Assembly (NCBI RefSeq): GCF_009017415.1
Contig: NC_092405.1
Span: 3,348,001-3,412,000 of the forward strand
DNA length: 64,000 nt
DNA from: Aspergillus flavus
Lineage: Eukaryota; Ascomycota; Eurotiomycetes; Eurotiales; Aspergillaceae
Direction of reading: 5' to 3'
Below the pieces are notes generated by a model, which made no database searches, had not been told where the DNA came from, and saw nothing but the letters and a program-made list of their open reading frames with translations. Shown piece by piece: positions 23,167 to 36,221 of the stretch (the first letter of the stretch is position 1; each line of letters opens with the position of its first letter). The translations under genes and the position numbers were made by a program.

Positions 23167-24202
23167 ATGGGACAGAAACCGGACTACGTCCTCACGCGTG
23201 ACTACCTCGATAACAACAGGTAGGTTGACAGGAGGGATATAATCACAATGCACCTAAATTGCCATAGCTAACGAGATATGAACCGCCCTCTGGGATTTCA
23301 GGATCAATCTCCATCATTATCTCTGCGTGGAGCTCTTCGGATATCACACCCATCCTGACATCCCCACGGCGGATCCCAACTTGAAAGTCGCAGACGTAGG
23401 AACGGGAACAGCGTCAGTCTTCTATGTGTCTCTGAAGCCGAGTCGAATATAATATAACGATGCTGATATCGCCATCGAGCTAGTATCTGGCTCACCGATC
23501 TAGCTAAGCGGTTACCGCAGACCGTACAGCTCGACGCGCTTGACATCTCATTTGAGGCAACACCACCGGCGGAGTGGCTCCCCTCTAATGTCCGCACTCT
23601 CGTGTGGGACGTCAGAACGGATCCTCCGGAGGATCTGGTGGGTATCTATGATATAGTCCATATTCGGCATTTTACTTTGGTGTTGCTGGAAGAGGAAGTG
23701 GAATCTGTCCTTGCTAGGCTTCTCAAGCTCCTCAGTACGCGATCCCCTCCCGTAATACCGGCAAAGTAAAGTCCTACGAAGACACTAATCACAGTCTTTA
23801 GAACCCGGTGGGTACTTGCAATGGGTGGAGGTTGATATGAACTCGTGGCACATACTGAAGACCAAACCGGAAAACCAGTCCGATGCATTGGAGACCCTTT
23901 TCAAACTGAATCAGGGGCAAGACAAGAGGTTGAGCCCGACCTATGTCCCCAGCCTCGCCTCTCGCTTCGAAGCCGCTGGGTTTGAAAACGTCAAGTCTGA
24001 AGCCCGGGATGCACCTCCACACCTTGCTCTCGCGATGCATGAATGCAACATGTTAATAAGCGAAATACTTGCGCGCAAGGCCAAGAATGAAAAGGTAATG
24101 GAAATGGTAAAGGAGCTCCTTCCTCGGATTGAGACTGAGACCCGCGAAGGTTCTTGTTGGGCCTTTACTCGGTGGAGTGTGGTGGGAAGGAAGCACCGGT
24201 AG
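23167..24202 (+). CDS. class I SAM-dependent methyltransferase (cluster type)
   Basis: Four exons: 23167-23219, 23302-23412, 23484-23734 and 23802-24202. Introns are 82, 71 and 67 bp and all keep phase, giving 271 aa. The N-terminus has the family signature YVLTRDYLDNNR-INLHHYL. SAM motif I is VADVGTGTA followed by IWLTDLAK, then an acidic motif QLDALDISFE, PAEWLP, IYDIVHIRHF and LLKPGGYLQWVEVD. This is the methyltransferase family common in Aspergillus polyketide and indole clusters, distantly LaeA-like. Probable role: O- or N-methylation of the cluster product in the cytosol. The start is chosen because the short MGQKPDYVLTRDYL leader matches the family length. Confidence 0.9.
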
Positions 24203-25498
24203 ACAGCAAGATGTATCTACACTACATAGATAGCACCAACTGGTAGTCACACTCCGACCAGTAGGCATCGATTTAGGCCACCTTTGTAACTTGATAAGCT
24301 ATACAGTGAGAATGCGACTCCTCGAATGGACTTCCATTGGCTGTCAAGTTCAGCCCCACATGGCCTTTAATATCTCTTGTTTCGTTGATCGGTCAACCGC
24401 CCTGTAGTGTTCTTTATGGAAAGATGAAACCCATACTGACATGGCTGGAGGATTACCATTTTGGAGCCATACAGATTTAACATATGTCGGCATCATAAAT
24501 CCCTCACTTGGGCACAAGGAACCACTCGATGACACCCAGCATCAGGCCACGAATACTATCTGAGCAATTACTGGCCAAAGGGTAATGGAGCATGGTAGCG
24601 AGCTGACGACGACGTTTGACTTTAACATCCACATAGCCCTGGAGAGGGTGGCGGTGTTATTATTAATGCAAGGACTAGGATCACAGCCGGAGACTGTGAT
24701 TACAATGCTTGTGTTGGTGTGATGAGTATCACTTGCATACATCACCCTAATAGGATCATGTGGCTAAACATGATCTTTCAAACAGTTACGAACATGAGTC
24801 TTTGGGCTCGCATAATATCGACTTTCTTAGTTTAGTTTGCAGTGGCACAAACAGGGGACTCGGGGACAAGCGCCTAATGCATTCAACACCAGTTCTATAA
24901 TTAAGTATCGACTATTGACAAGGATATATGTAACTAGATAACGTAGTTGACAGCCCTCATTTAGGGTGCATTTCTCTAATTTCTTCCTCACCTGGTGCAC
25001 CACGGGTTTTCTTTGAGAGGCTTTTGCTGTATGGGGCCGACTATGTAAAGGATTTATTAACCATTTATTCAGTCTATACCCTCAAGCGTCAATAATATGG
25101 CGCCCATCGATATCTCGAAGGGAGAAGGCGCTTTTGGCGGAGAACTGCAAGGTACGGCCTTCTATCAATTGGGTTTTGGGCGTCGTAAAACTCCACCCCA
25201 AAGTTCAAACCCCGATCCCGGTAGAAAGAGGGTCTCGGGAACCACTCAGCACTTTCTGACGCCTACCAATTATGCCCTAGCTTTATAGGCCTACAGGACG
25301 GAAAGCTTAGCGTGTCTTGGAACAGCTTCTTTTGCCAGACTTAATTTGACAAGCCCACTTCCTTGGGACCCATATATGTACAGACACTGTGCCACATCCC
25401 AATGAGGTAGCTCACACGCGAATCGCGTTTTGACAGATTGTCGGGGCCAAGGTGTCCTAATTTCCACCCCTGCAACATTATTCCGTCTTGGTCCGAAA
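24203..25498. other. intergenic region
   Basis: 1.3 kb with no convincing gene. A 63-aa frame at 25097-25288 has no recognisable motif. Confidence 0.45.
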
Positions 25499-26381
25499 TC
25501 ACATCTCGGGCTCGGAAACACTACTGACTGTGCTGCAGATTGCCCGCGCCAGTTTGGTCAACTCCTCTCCCCGGCTGGGCACACCGTGTCCCGCGCAGTG
25601 TGCTACGTCGATCCGGTTGGCGGGATCACACATTTGCATCAGCAGGCGGCTGTGTCGGGCATAGTCCACATCGTTTGGACTCCAGGCATGCACGGTGGGA
25701 ATTCGAATGACGTTACCGGGGTCCCTAGGGTGGAGAAACTGTTTCCATCCCCTCAGGAGCCCACTCAGGTTATACGGCAAGACCCCACACAGAAGGATGG
25801 CGCATTTGAATGGTGAACTGACCGGAACTTGGCCTCCTGCGGCCTGGAGCTGATCAAAGTGCAGCAAAAGCATGACTGCCAGAGCTGCTCCGAGAGAAAA
25901 CCCCATCACTGCGTCAAACGGACCGTTCTCGTTTGTATAAACGTAGAGGTCTCGGACAGCTTTCATAGCACTACCTGCCGAGCCATCAAAGTAGGAGTAA
26001 TAAGGCTGATTATTGCCAAAGATCTCGCTGATGCCACGGGCTGCTGGGCAGTGATACTCGCCGTCGACAAAGTCGTACTCGAAATCTTGCCCAAGATGGT
26101 ATCTTAGAGCGGCTACAGGAGCTTCGCCATCAGAATTAAGAAGCGTAACATAGCCATACAGCCGTGGTTCCACTATGTAGGAAGGGGCTATGTTGGAGGG
26201 TGGACTAACCCGTTTGTGCCTCAAAAACCTTTAAAAGTGTCAATTCGGATCCAATGCTGTCGACCTGCTGGAGGGAACTAGGAATGCATTGTCACATTAC
26301 CTCACTGTTAGTCCCCATTCCATGAAGGCATAAAACCTTGAGCTTCCGAGCCTTCAATGGCTTGTCAGGGTCAGGTTGCAT
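25499..26381 (-). CDS. FSH1/LovG-type serine hydrolase
   Basis: Three exons: 26381-26301, a 19-nt microexon 26228-26210, and 26112-25499. Introns are 72 and 97 bp. Joined, they give 237 aa starting MQPDPDKPLKARKLKVLCLHGMGTNSE-VFEAQT-AALRYHL in consecutive short segments, the standard FSH1 N-terminus. The nucleophile elbow is GFSLGAA, the acid is in HAWSPNDVDY and the histidine in HCAGHGVP. The family includes LovG, the thioesterase that releases the polyketide from LovB in lovastatin synthesis. The gene is divergent from the HR-PKS with 572 bp between start codons, so shared regulation and a role in product release or editing of this PKS are likely (inference). It appears complete. Confidence 0.9.
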
Positions 26382-26953
26382 TTCGCTCAGATGTGCCTAC
26401 CAATTGGATGACAGCGATATGTGAGGGAAGGAGTAAACGACGAAAACGACTAAAGGCTACTTTAGCACGATGATCTGGGAATAGCTCAGTTTATGGGTAT
26501 CTGCCTGTATATTAGTTCAACGACTCTACCAGACTTGGGCGTGAGACGCGGGAGAGGGGGGTAAAATTAGGCAGGAGTCGTATTCGGTGCATGCAGATAT
26601 ACCAGGTTTGGAACATGCTCCACCAGACTCCCCATGTTTGTGACCACCTCGACATGCGTACTAGGAAATGCAAGGTGAGAAATGAAAAGAAAAAACAAAA
26701 AAAAAGACAAAAGAAAAGGCGAAAAGGAGAAAAAGCCAGACCCATGATGAGAGAAAAAGAGTATGTCCGGCCCGGTTTAGAATAGTTAACTTGGAACCCG
26801 GCAACGCGGCAAGTTTGTATATTGATGCTAGCATCAAATAAAAAGAACGATCACTTAGTGACCACAGAGTAAAGTGTTTACTGGGGTGTACCTCGAAAAA
26901 TACGTCTCCTGGCAAACTACCGCATACATACCGGCACAACTGACTAGATCGAT
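26382..26953. promoter_or_regulatory. bidirectional promoter, hydrolase / PKS
   Basis: The 572-bp spacer between the divergent starts of the FSH1-type hydrolase and the HR-PKS. It contains an A-rich tract (26681-26725). I did not identify a specific regulator site with confidence. Confidence 0.5.
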
Positions 26954-29900
26954 ATGCAGTCCCGACCACAGGAAAATCGAGGGAACTGCGCTCCTTCAGA
27001 GCCGCTGGCGATCGTGGGCTTTGCGTTCAAATTCCCAGACGGTGTTGATTCAGACGATACATTCTGGGACATGATCTGGAAAGGTAGATCAGCAACCATG
27101 AACTTTCCCGGGGATCGGCTGAACATAGATGGGTTCTACCATCCTGACAAGTCAAGACAAAGTAATGTAGGATTGCTCCATACTCGTGACTCTGAGCTTA
27201 TAGATACTGAAGCTCACCAGCAAGATAGGTGTATGTGAAGGGGGGAAACTTCATTCAAGACGATCTGGGCGCATTTGATGCGCCGTTCTTTTCTATATCA
27301 CCTTCAGAGGCAGCGTGCATGGATCCACAGCATCGACTTTTGCTTGAGACCGCGTATCACGCATTGGAAGATGGTGAGTTGCTCAGATAGACTAGCCTCT
27401 AGGAATGACTAACGATGACTGTCCAGCTGGGATACCCATGGAGAAATGCGCTGGTTCCAATGCCTCCGTGTATACGGGAAGCTTCACAAATGATTATCTC
27501 AGTATACTACAACAGGACTATGATGCAGAACAGCGCCACGCTGCTATGGGAATTGCAACCTGCATGCTGGCAAATCGCATAAGCTGGTTTTTCAATCTGA
27601 AGGGGACGTCTATGAATATTGACACTGCTTGTTCGAGTAGCTTGATCGCGCTTCATCTTGCATGTCAAGACCTCCGGGCGGGCACCGCATCGATGGTGAG
27701 TCCAATCTAGTCTGAGCACCTTGTCTGGATCACTATGCCCCTACAGTGCTGACAAGGCTCTTCATGATTAGGCGCTGGTGGGTGGTGCAAACTTAGTGTT
27801 CCACCCGCAGTTCATGAAGATGATGGCGAACGCTAATTTTCTAGCACCAGATAGTCAGTGTTGGAGTTTCGATGAACGAGCAAACGGCTATGCACGGGGC
27901 GAAGGCATAGCTGTGCTTGTAGTGAAACGTCTTGAAGATGCCTTGCGAAATGGAGATACCATCAGAGCTGTTATTCGTAATACTGGCTCGAACCAGGACG
28001 GTAGAACTCCCGGGATCACACAACCATGCCTTGAGTCGCAAATAAACCTGATCAAGGAAACCTACAGGCGGGCCGATATTGACATGCAGCCTACCCGATT
28101 TTTTGAAGCACATGGAACTGGTACTCCAGTAGGTGACCCGATAGAAGCAACTGCTATTGGTCGAGCATTCAGTTATTACCGAACCATGGATGATCCTTTG
28201 TACCTCGGTGCTGTGAAGGCAAACATCGGACATCTGGAAGGTTGTAGCGGCCTTGCTGGCGTGATTAAATCACTACTAGTTTTGGAAAACGGAGTGATCC
28301 CACCAATCGCCAAGTTCAAATCAGCTAGCAATCAGATTGATACGGAATCTCTGCCCATATGTGTATGTTACCGCAGTTGGAGCTACCTCGGGCCACATTA
28401 ATTGTCTAACCTTGGTAGTTTCCCACGAGCCCTCTTCCCTGGCCAACACCTGGTCTTCGTCGCGCTTGCGTATGTTATCGAATCGCATTTTATATTTATG
28501 CCTTGCAACAGGTACTTACTTAGACAGGTAAATTCCTTTGGCTTTGGGGGCACAAATACGATTATTATTCTCGACGATGCACATAACTACTTGCAGCTTA
28601 ATGGTCTTCGTGGTCACCACCGTACCTGGGAAGGAAGATGCGATAGCCAGGCTGTCGAACATAACTCCGTTGATCGGACTATGGCAACTATATCATATGG
28701 CGATGAAGCAAGCGAACTTTTAGATCTTCATGAAATGCCAAAACTCCTTGTTTGGTCTGCAAGCAGGAGGGAAGGGGCTGAGAAACTATCTGAGTCGTAC
28801 AGTGAACTTATTCGGGACACTCAATGTGACCTACGAGACCTCTCATACACTCTGGCGGAGAAACGAAGTCACCTATCTTGGCGCAGCTTCGCAATATCAA
28901 GTGAACGCGACAACAGGCTTTCTACCTCCAAGGCAAAGGTCGAGAGGCCGATCAGAGCCCATGAGAACCCTGGCGTTGCATTCATATTTAGCGGCCAGGG
29001 AGGTCAGTATCATGGTATGGGTCGTGAACTCTACCACTATCCAGAGTTTAAGAGGAGTCTTGATTCATCGGATGAATGTTTGAAGAGGCTCAATTGCCCA
29101 TGGTCACTCTACCGACTCCTCAGTGTCGGTCACTGCGACTTTCAAATTGACAGTCCTGAGTACAGTCAGCCATTGTGCACATGTATTCAGATTGCTTTGA
29201 TTGACTACTTCACCAGCATGGGCATCACGCCAACAGTTGTTTTAGGTCATTCTTCCGGCGAGATAGCTGCAGCGTACGCTGCCGGGGCCCTCTCCCGATT
29301 TGCTGCCATTAAGGTTGCTTATTATAGAGGCGTTCTATCGTCTAGGCTTGCAGATAGTGGGCCAAATCGGAGTATGATGGCGGTAGGTCTGTCGAAAAAC
29401 GATATTGCTCCATATATTCAGAGGCTCCAAGAGAAGGTCAACGCAGTCGACATTGTGATTGGATGTGTGAACAGTCCAAAAAGTATCACATTGAGTGGAA
29501 GCGCCGAGCAGCTGGACATTGTGAGGTGTTGGCTTGAAAATGATAATATATTTACACGGAAACTCCGGGTCAATGTTGCATATCACTCGAGGTCAATGAC
29601 TCACATCGTCGATGAGTACCTCCTGGCAATGGGAAGCCTTGAAAAAGGCCGAGAGTCTGGATACATACCGATGCTCTCATCTGTAACAGCAGATGTTGCT
29701 GCAGTGGATGCTCTCGGGAGTGCAGAGTACTGGATTCGAAACATGTATTCCAGGGTAGAGTTCGATCGAGCTATGTCCAACCTCTTGATACAACATTCAA
29801 AGGGGCCCCGCAAACAACTCGGCCGCTCCAACAGCACTTGGACGTCTCGAGTTACCCATCTCCTGGAGATCGGACCTCATAGCGTACTCCAGGGACCAAT

Positions 29901-32900
29901 ATCTGATTGCTTGCAAGCGGCCCACGCTGCAGAGAAGCCCGCCTATATTTCATCGCTCCTCCGGGGTGAGAATGCTCATCAGGCGGTTCTGAGAACAGTA
30001 GGAAAGCTGTACTGCGCCGGATTCCAGGTAAACTTGCTAAAAGCAAACTTACAGAACGACATGCCAAGACCAACGCCGAAGGGAATGCCAAGGTATCCTT
30101 TCGATCATAATACATCGTATTGGAAAGAAAGTCGAATAAGCAGGAACTTCCGTTTCCGCTCAGAACTGCGACATGACCTCCTGGGGACCCGTACCCTTGA
30201 TTGGAATCCAAGCGAGGCGCGATGGCGAAATACTCTACGAGTTGGTGAGCTGCCATGGCTGCGAGACCATAGAGTGGAAGGGCAGATCACGCTACCCGCC
30301 GCCGCCATGGTGGTGATGGCAGTTGAGGCAGTGAGACAGCTAATTGAAGACCCAGACAGCCTTGATACGATCAAGTTTGAAAACGTCAGCTTCTTGCACC
30401 CAATCCGTTTCTTCGATGGCACAGACCAGATTGAGACGCAGTTCACTTTATCTTCCGAGACTTCAACTTTGGGTAACACCTTCTGGTCAAGGTTTAGGCT
30501 TTTTGCTATTGAGAATGACTCATATGTGGAGTGCTGTAAAGGACTTGTTCGTGTTACTGTTACTTGTGACCAACCAGCCACGGGCAGGTCCCCTATGAGA
30601 ATCCCGTTTGCAACCCTAGGAATTGCTTCCTGGATCAAAGACATTCGCGATGCTTGCAGAGGACCAGAGGTAGATGCCTATTCGGTGTTGAAGGCTACTA
30701 CAGTAGACTACGGTCCCTGCTTTCAGAATGTCCAGGGGTTACGCTTAGGAGACAGTGGTGAGGCGATAGCAGAGGTACAAATTGGCACCTGGAAGTCGAG
30801 GACAGACACCAATATACGGGCTCAGAGGTACGCAGTGCACCCCTGCACACTTGATGGCTTGGCTCAAGTACTGTTTCCGGCCGTCATGAAGGGGGGAAGG
30901 GTCCTTCCTACAATGGTCCCAACGCACGCCGCTAGCATCTGGATCAACTGCAGAAGGTTCCAACTCCTTCACAAGGGCAGTCTTGGGGTTTCTGCTAGGT
31001 GTAACATACGTGGAACCCGAGGGTCGTCGGGCAACATTGTAGCAACCTCTCCCGGGTCCGATGATATACCATTGGTATATATCGAGGGACTGGAAACTAC
31101 GTTCCTTGGTACCCATGAGACTTCCAGGACTGAGAACGAGGCGCTCCGTAATCTGTGTACTCGCATCCTTTGGCGGCCTGATATTGATCTCATGAGCGTT
31201 GAAGAGTTAATGACAGAATGCTCGCGTGAACGACCAGAAGAGCCCAGAGATTCTGTCCAACAATATAAGACTCTAAAGCTTGCCATCTTGACATTCATCG
31301 ATAGTGCCATGAGCATCATTGACCAGGCTGGCAGTTTGTCCATACCAGAGGAATTCAAACCATACGTGGCTTGGATGGAATACCAGCAGCGTCGACCGGA
31401 GAATTCTGAACTTCGCACAATAGCTCAGAGGCTAATAGCTAACAGCGGTGAGCACGACAGGCTTGTTACTCTGGTTGAAGAAACCGGCGTGGAGGGTGAA
31501 TTCTTTATGAATGTTGGCAGCCACTTAACAGCTGTACTTTCTGGCAGCGTGGATCCCCTAGAGTTAATGTTTAAAAACAATCTTGCCGACCGTTTTTATC
31601 AGCAGATGTTAGGAAACCCCTACCATACTCATCCTGTGAAAGTATATCTTGATTATCTCTGTTTCAAAAACCCATCTATGAACTTCCTTGAGGTTGGTGC
31701 CGGTACCGGAGGTCAAACATCATGTGTATTGAAATCTATCGTGTCGGATGGTTTGCAAAGGTGTGCTCGGTATGATTATACCGATGTATCACCAGCCTTT
31801 CTTTCGAATGCCCGCGAAAGGTTTCAGGAATATGCCGGTGTCATGCGTTTCCAAGTCTATGATCTCTCCATCGACCCAATCTCACAGTCCTTTCAACCAA
31901 ACAATTACGATGTGATTATAGCATCGCATGTCCTCCATGCTGTCGATAATCTAGAGCAAGCTCTACAGAATATTCGAACGCTCCTCAAACATAATGGGAA
32001 GCTCTTATTATTCGAAACTACGGATCCCAATTCCTTGCCCATTGGGTTCGCCTTTGGGCTACTCAGGGGATGGTGGAGTCCCCTTGCGCTTGATTCAAGG
32101 TCCCAGCACAGCCCCTGCCTGACGACTGCTCAATGGGACAAGAAACTCAAGAATACAGGTTTCTCTGGAGTGAATCTGGAATTCGAAGGTCAACAGTATC
32201 CTGAGTGTCAATATAGCAGTATCATTATCTCCAGCGCAACCGCCCACGCCAATGGAGTACCCCCGGTGAACAGCGTGTCTGGTATCGGCAGCGACATAGT
32301 CGTGATGATAGACCCGCAAGTTGGGGATCAGTGTCGAGTTGCCTCTTCCCTCGAGGAGCATTTTAGTAATATTTACACATACAGCCTTCAGGAACTCACG
32401 ATGATGGATCTTTCACCCTCAACGTTAGTGGTGTCTCTTGTGGAGCTGAACAAACCATTCCTTAATGCCATGTCTGTGCATGATTTTGGCAATCTCCAAT
32501 CGATGCTCCTTAAATTGAAGAATATTCTCTGGGTCACACAAGCACAAGGCAGGTGTACTCCGCATCAATATCTAGCGGAGGGATTCGGTCGCTCGCTAGC
32601 ATCCGAAGACTCAACAAGAGTGTTTGTCACACTTGCTCTAGATGGTTCTGATATGAGAGTCAAAGAACGCCGTGACCTGATTTCACGTGTTGTGAAACGG
32701 ATACAAGAGGGGCCCAGGAGTGATCTAGAGACGAACTTCATCGTCAAAGGTGGTCTGCTGCAGATACCCCGGGTCTCGGCAGACTTTACCATGAATGACA
32801 GGGTTAATGAGGCGAAACAACAATACCAACAGGAACAATGGCAGTTGCCCAGTCCGGCCCAGGCATTCATCAAACTGCGGTCACCTGGCCCACACCATAG

Positions 32901-35150
32901 CTTGGAATTCTGCGAGAAGCCAATGGAGACACAACCGCTTAACGACGTCGAACTAATTGTCGAAGTCAAATGTGTGGGATTGTCCTTCCGGGACTACCTT
33001 GCTGCTATAGGGCAACTTGATCATTCTGAACTGGGTATGGAGTGTGCTGGAATTGTCAAGGTAGCTGGGTGCAAGTCTGGCTTTAACTCGGGTGATCGTG
33101 TCTGCCTTATTGGGACATCCATGGCTTGCACGTCAGTCCGGATTAGGTCAGACGGTGCTAGAGCCTTACCCCCAGATGTCACTTTTGCAGAAGGAGCTTC
33201 ACTACCCTGTGCTGTCTGGCTAGCCTATCACTCCTTAGTTCGTGTTGCTAGGATTCAAAGGGGAGAGTCCCTCTTGATTTGCCAAGGGTCCAGTACCGTT
33301 GCTCAGATCGCCATACAAATAGCACTCACCCGAGGGGCTCGCATCCTTGCGCTCGTTAGTTCCGAGTCCAAGAGAAACTTTCTATCCCAGACGTTTGGAA
33401 TTGAGCGACGAGAGACTTTCTTGAGCGACGATCCTTCTACGAGTAGCAGACTGCAAGAAACTACGGATGGAAAAGGCGTTGATATCATCTTCGGTTCCTT
33501 GGCCGATTATAATATGATTGATTTTTATGAGTATCTTGCCCCCCATGGACGTCTCCTCGATATCAGCTTAAAGCCCTCATCAAGTATTAGAAGCCCTATG
33601 CCAGGTATGGGACCTGCGAATGTAACACAAGCATCAATAAATCTTGCAGAGCTTCTTCGAACAAAGGCGTCCACCGCTCATCAGATCTTCCAGGAAGCCA
33701 TGGAGTTGTACTTCTGTCAACAGCTCAAGCCTCCACAGCCCATCAACATTATCCCTGCCATGGATATTGAAACAGCGTGCTATAAGCTAAATATCTCAGA
33801 TTCAATTGGAAAACATATTGTGGAGTTGAGTGAGGGGGTTACAATCGATGTATGTTACACACACGAAGCTCCAGTCGATAGACATAACAGCTCACCAATG
33901 TCCTAGGTAAATGCCGTCAAAAGACCTGGATATTACTTCTCTAATGCTGCTACCTATGTTATTGCTGGTGGGCTTGGTGGGTTGGGGCGAAGCTTTGCGC
34001 GATGGATGGCTAGCAGAGGTGCTCGCCACCTGGTTCTTCTCTCTCGCTCTGGTCCCCAAACTCAAGCAGCAAAGTCTCTGCTACATGAATTAAGAGCCCA
34101 AGGAGTTCAGGTTGTTGCACCGCGCGTCGATATTGGAGATTTCCATGAGCTCAACGAAGTGATAAGTTGTTTATCCGTGTACATGCCTCCGATTCGTGGT
34201 TGCATACAGGCGACGATGGTTCTGAAGGTGGGATTTACCACAAGCACTCCTCCTTACATCAACATGACCTGAACTATATTGACTAATACGTTTCAAAGGA
34301 TAATCTCTTCGGAAACATGAGCCATGATGACTGGACTCAGAGCACACAGTCCAAGGTTGCTGGCTCCTGGAACTTGCACCAGCTATTGCCAGAGGGTATG
34401 GACTTCTTCATCCTCATTTCATCCATAAATGGGATTCTGGGCGGTATGGCCCAGGCAAATTATGCTGCCGGCAATACCTTCGAGGATGCACTCGCACGGT
34501 ACAGAATTGGTATTGGAGAAAAGGCCATCGCGATTGATCTAGGGCTCATGGTTTCAGAAGGCCTTGTAGCCGAGAACAAGTCCTTGCTGGCATCTCTCCG
34601 ATCGATGGGCCACTTAATGGATATATCGCAAGACGACCTAATGTCCCTCCTAGACTATTACTGTAACCCGAACCTCCCGTTACTTTCCCAAGACGAGGCT
34701 CAGGTACTTGTTGGCATCGAGCTGCCATCCAACGTACGCGCCAAAGGGAAAGACCTCCACCACTTTACGCGTCGCCCCATATTCCGCCATTTGTTCGTCA
34801 TTGATAGACAGCTAAAAGTGAGTAGTGCAGAGATTGAAGGTCCTAGCATACCCACTGCTATAGATCGACAATCTGAACTCAGGGCGGTACCATCGCAGGA
34901 TGAGGCTGTTTCCCTTGTCACCGGTTGGATCCGCGTTAAGTTGGCACACATCATGGGTATTCCTAGAGCGGAGATCAGTCCTGAGAAGCCGGTGAGTGCT
35001 TACGGGATAGACTCACTGATGGCCTTGGATCTGAAGAACTGGTTCCATAATGAGATCGGTGCGGAACTCGTCATCTTTGATATCATGAGTAGCATGGACC
35101 TGAGACAGCTGGCCGGAGTGGCTGTTAGGAAGAGTCGCTACCGGAAATAA
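26954..35150 (+). CDS. highly reducing polyketide synthase (HR-PKS)
   Basis: Eight exons: 26954-27166, 27229-27373, 27427-27695, 27772-28362, 28419-28469, 28528-33849, 33907-34227 and 34299-35150. All join in frame to about 2587 aa. KS: Cys188 in DTACSSS, His323 in [12 protein letters not shown], His363 in NIGHLEG. AT: GHSSGE with Ser665. [12 protein letters not shown] with His1004, and Asp1199 in CTLDGL. Methyltransferase: [11 protein letters not shown] near 1478. ER: about 1868-2197. [14 protein letters not shown] near 2212, plus SSINGILGG...[19 protein letters not shown] with Ser2543. The ER nucleotide loop, normally GGVGQ-like, reads QGSSTVAQ at about 2009-2016, so ER activity is doubtful. 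No release domain is fused. The neighbouring FSH1-type hydrolase may release the chain. The product is a reduced, possibly C-methylated polyketide. Confidence 0.96.
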
Positions 35151-36221
35151 AGGATAGGCAACCTATTCTATCTGTACAACAGTTTACTCGAGCAGAGACT
35201 GGGCTAGGAGGCAGGTAGCGTGCCGTGCGCGGTTGCACGATACCGTAGTGAACTTCCAACAGCATACAATTACTATGGCTTTACTTGAATGTAGTGATCC
35301 CTGTAGTACAATACATTTCCTACAATCAGTGGTAGCTTCTTACTATGCCTGAAGAAATTCTTGGCTGCTTTCTAAATACGGCTTGAAATCATGAGTCCCT
35401 GGTCAAAACAGGCTTTTGTTCTACTTACAAGCGTTCCGAGTCGTCTCAGTCGCTCGGAGACAAAATACTTTATGCGATGAAATTTGTTCATGGATTCTGT
35501 GGCGAGCCTGGATAAGTTCAAACTTCCAGCTAAACAGGATCATGCCTACCAAACATGAACAGCCACTGTAGTCTCTCAATGCTCATATTATGGTAGAGTC
35601 CAATTTTTCGAAGCTAACTTCAGGGCCATGCTAACTATATAGCCGTTCCTCATAAGATCCCAACAACTATACTTGCATCGATTTCCTGTATACCACCTGC
35701 TAGCGTTGGCTTCGGCATTGTCTGCACGCAGGTCTCACTATACTTATTACACAAAGACTACGACTTCTGGCCAAACCCTTCGCATCAATGGCTCGTCTAC
35801 GAGACAACTCATAGGGACACTACTACCATTGAGCTGCAAAGGACCGACCAGACTGTTTCAAAGTAACGAAGCCGAGCTCGCCAGCCCGTCTCCGTACATC
35901 CAAGGTAATCACGATATATAAGCCCCATGTGCGAACTGCTCCGAAAAGATCCGAAGTGACTCGCGCGTGGTACTTTTGGCGCCTCATACCACCTTTTCTG
36001 CGACTGGGCCGTCCACTTATTGCTGCCTAGATTGTCCATTACATAGCCAAGGTACTCCCGGAGAGGGTATAAAAGTGGTATAAAGGCAGAAGCCCACCTC
36101 ATCGCCAGTACGTCGCTTGTAGACTATTCTTTCCTCTTCCTTACTATTACACCTTAGACTCGACCATAATTCCAGTTTCTGGAGTCTCTCGCGACATTGG
36201 GACAAGCAGCAGCCAGTCATC
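35151..36221. other. intergenic region with promoter of the V-ATPase c gene
   Basis: About 1.07 kb without coding signal. TATAAAA at 36068-36074 and a pyrimidine-rich stretch (36127-36140) precede the V-ATPase subunit c start, consistent with a core promoter. Confidence 0.5.

Noticed and set aside
25097..25288. 63-aa frame between methyltransferase and hydrolase
   Set aside because: Too short, no motif or intron support.
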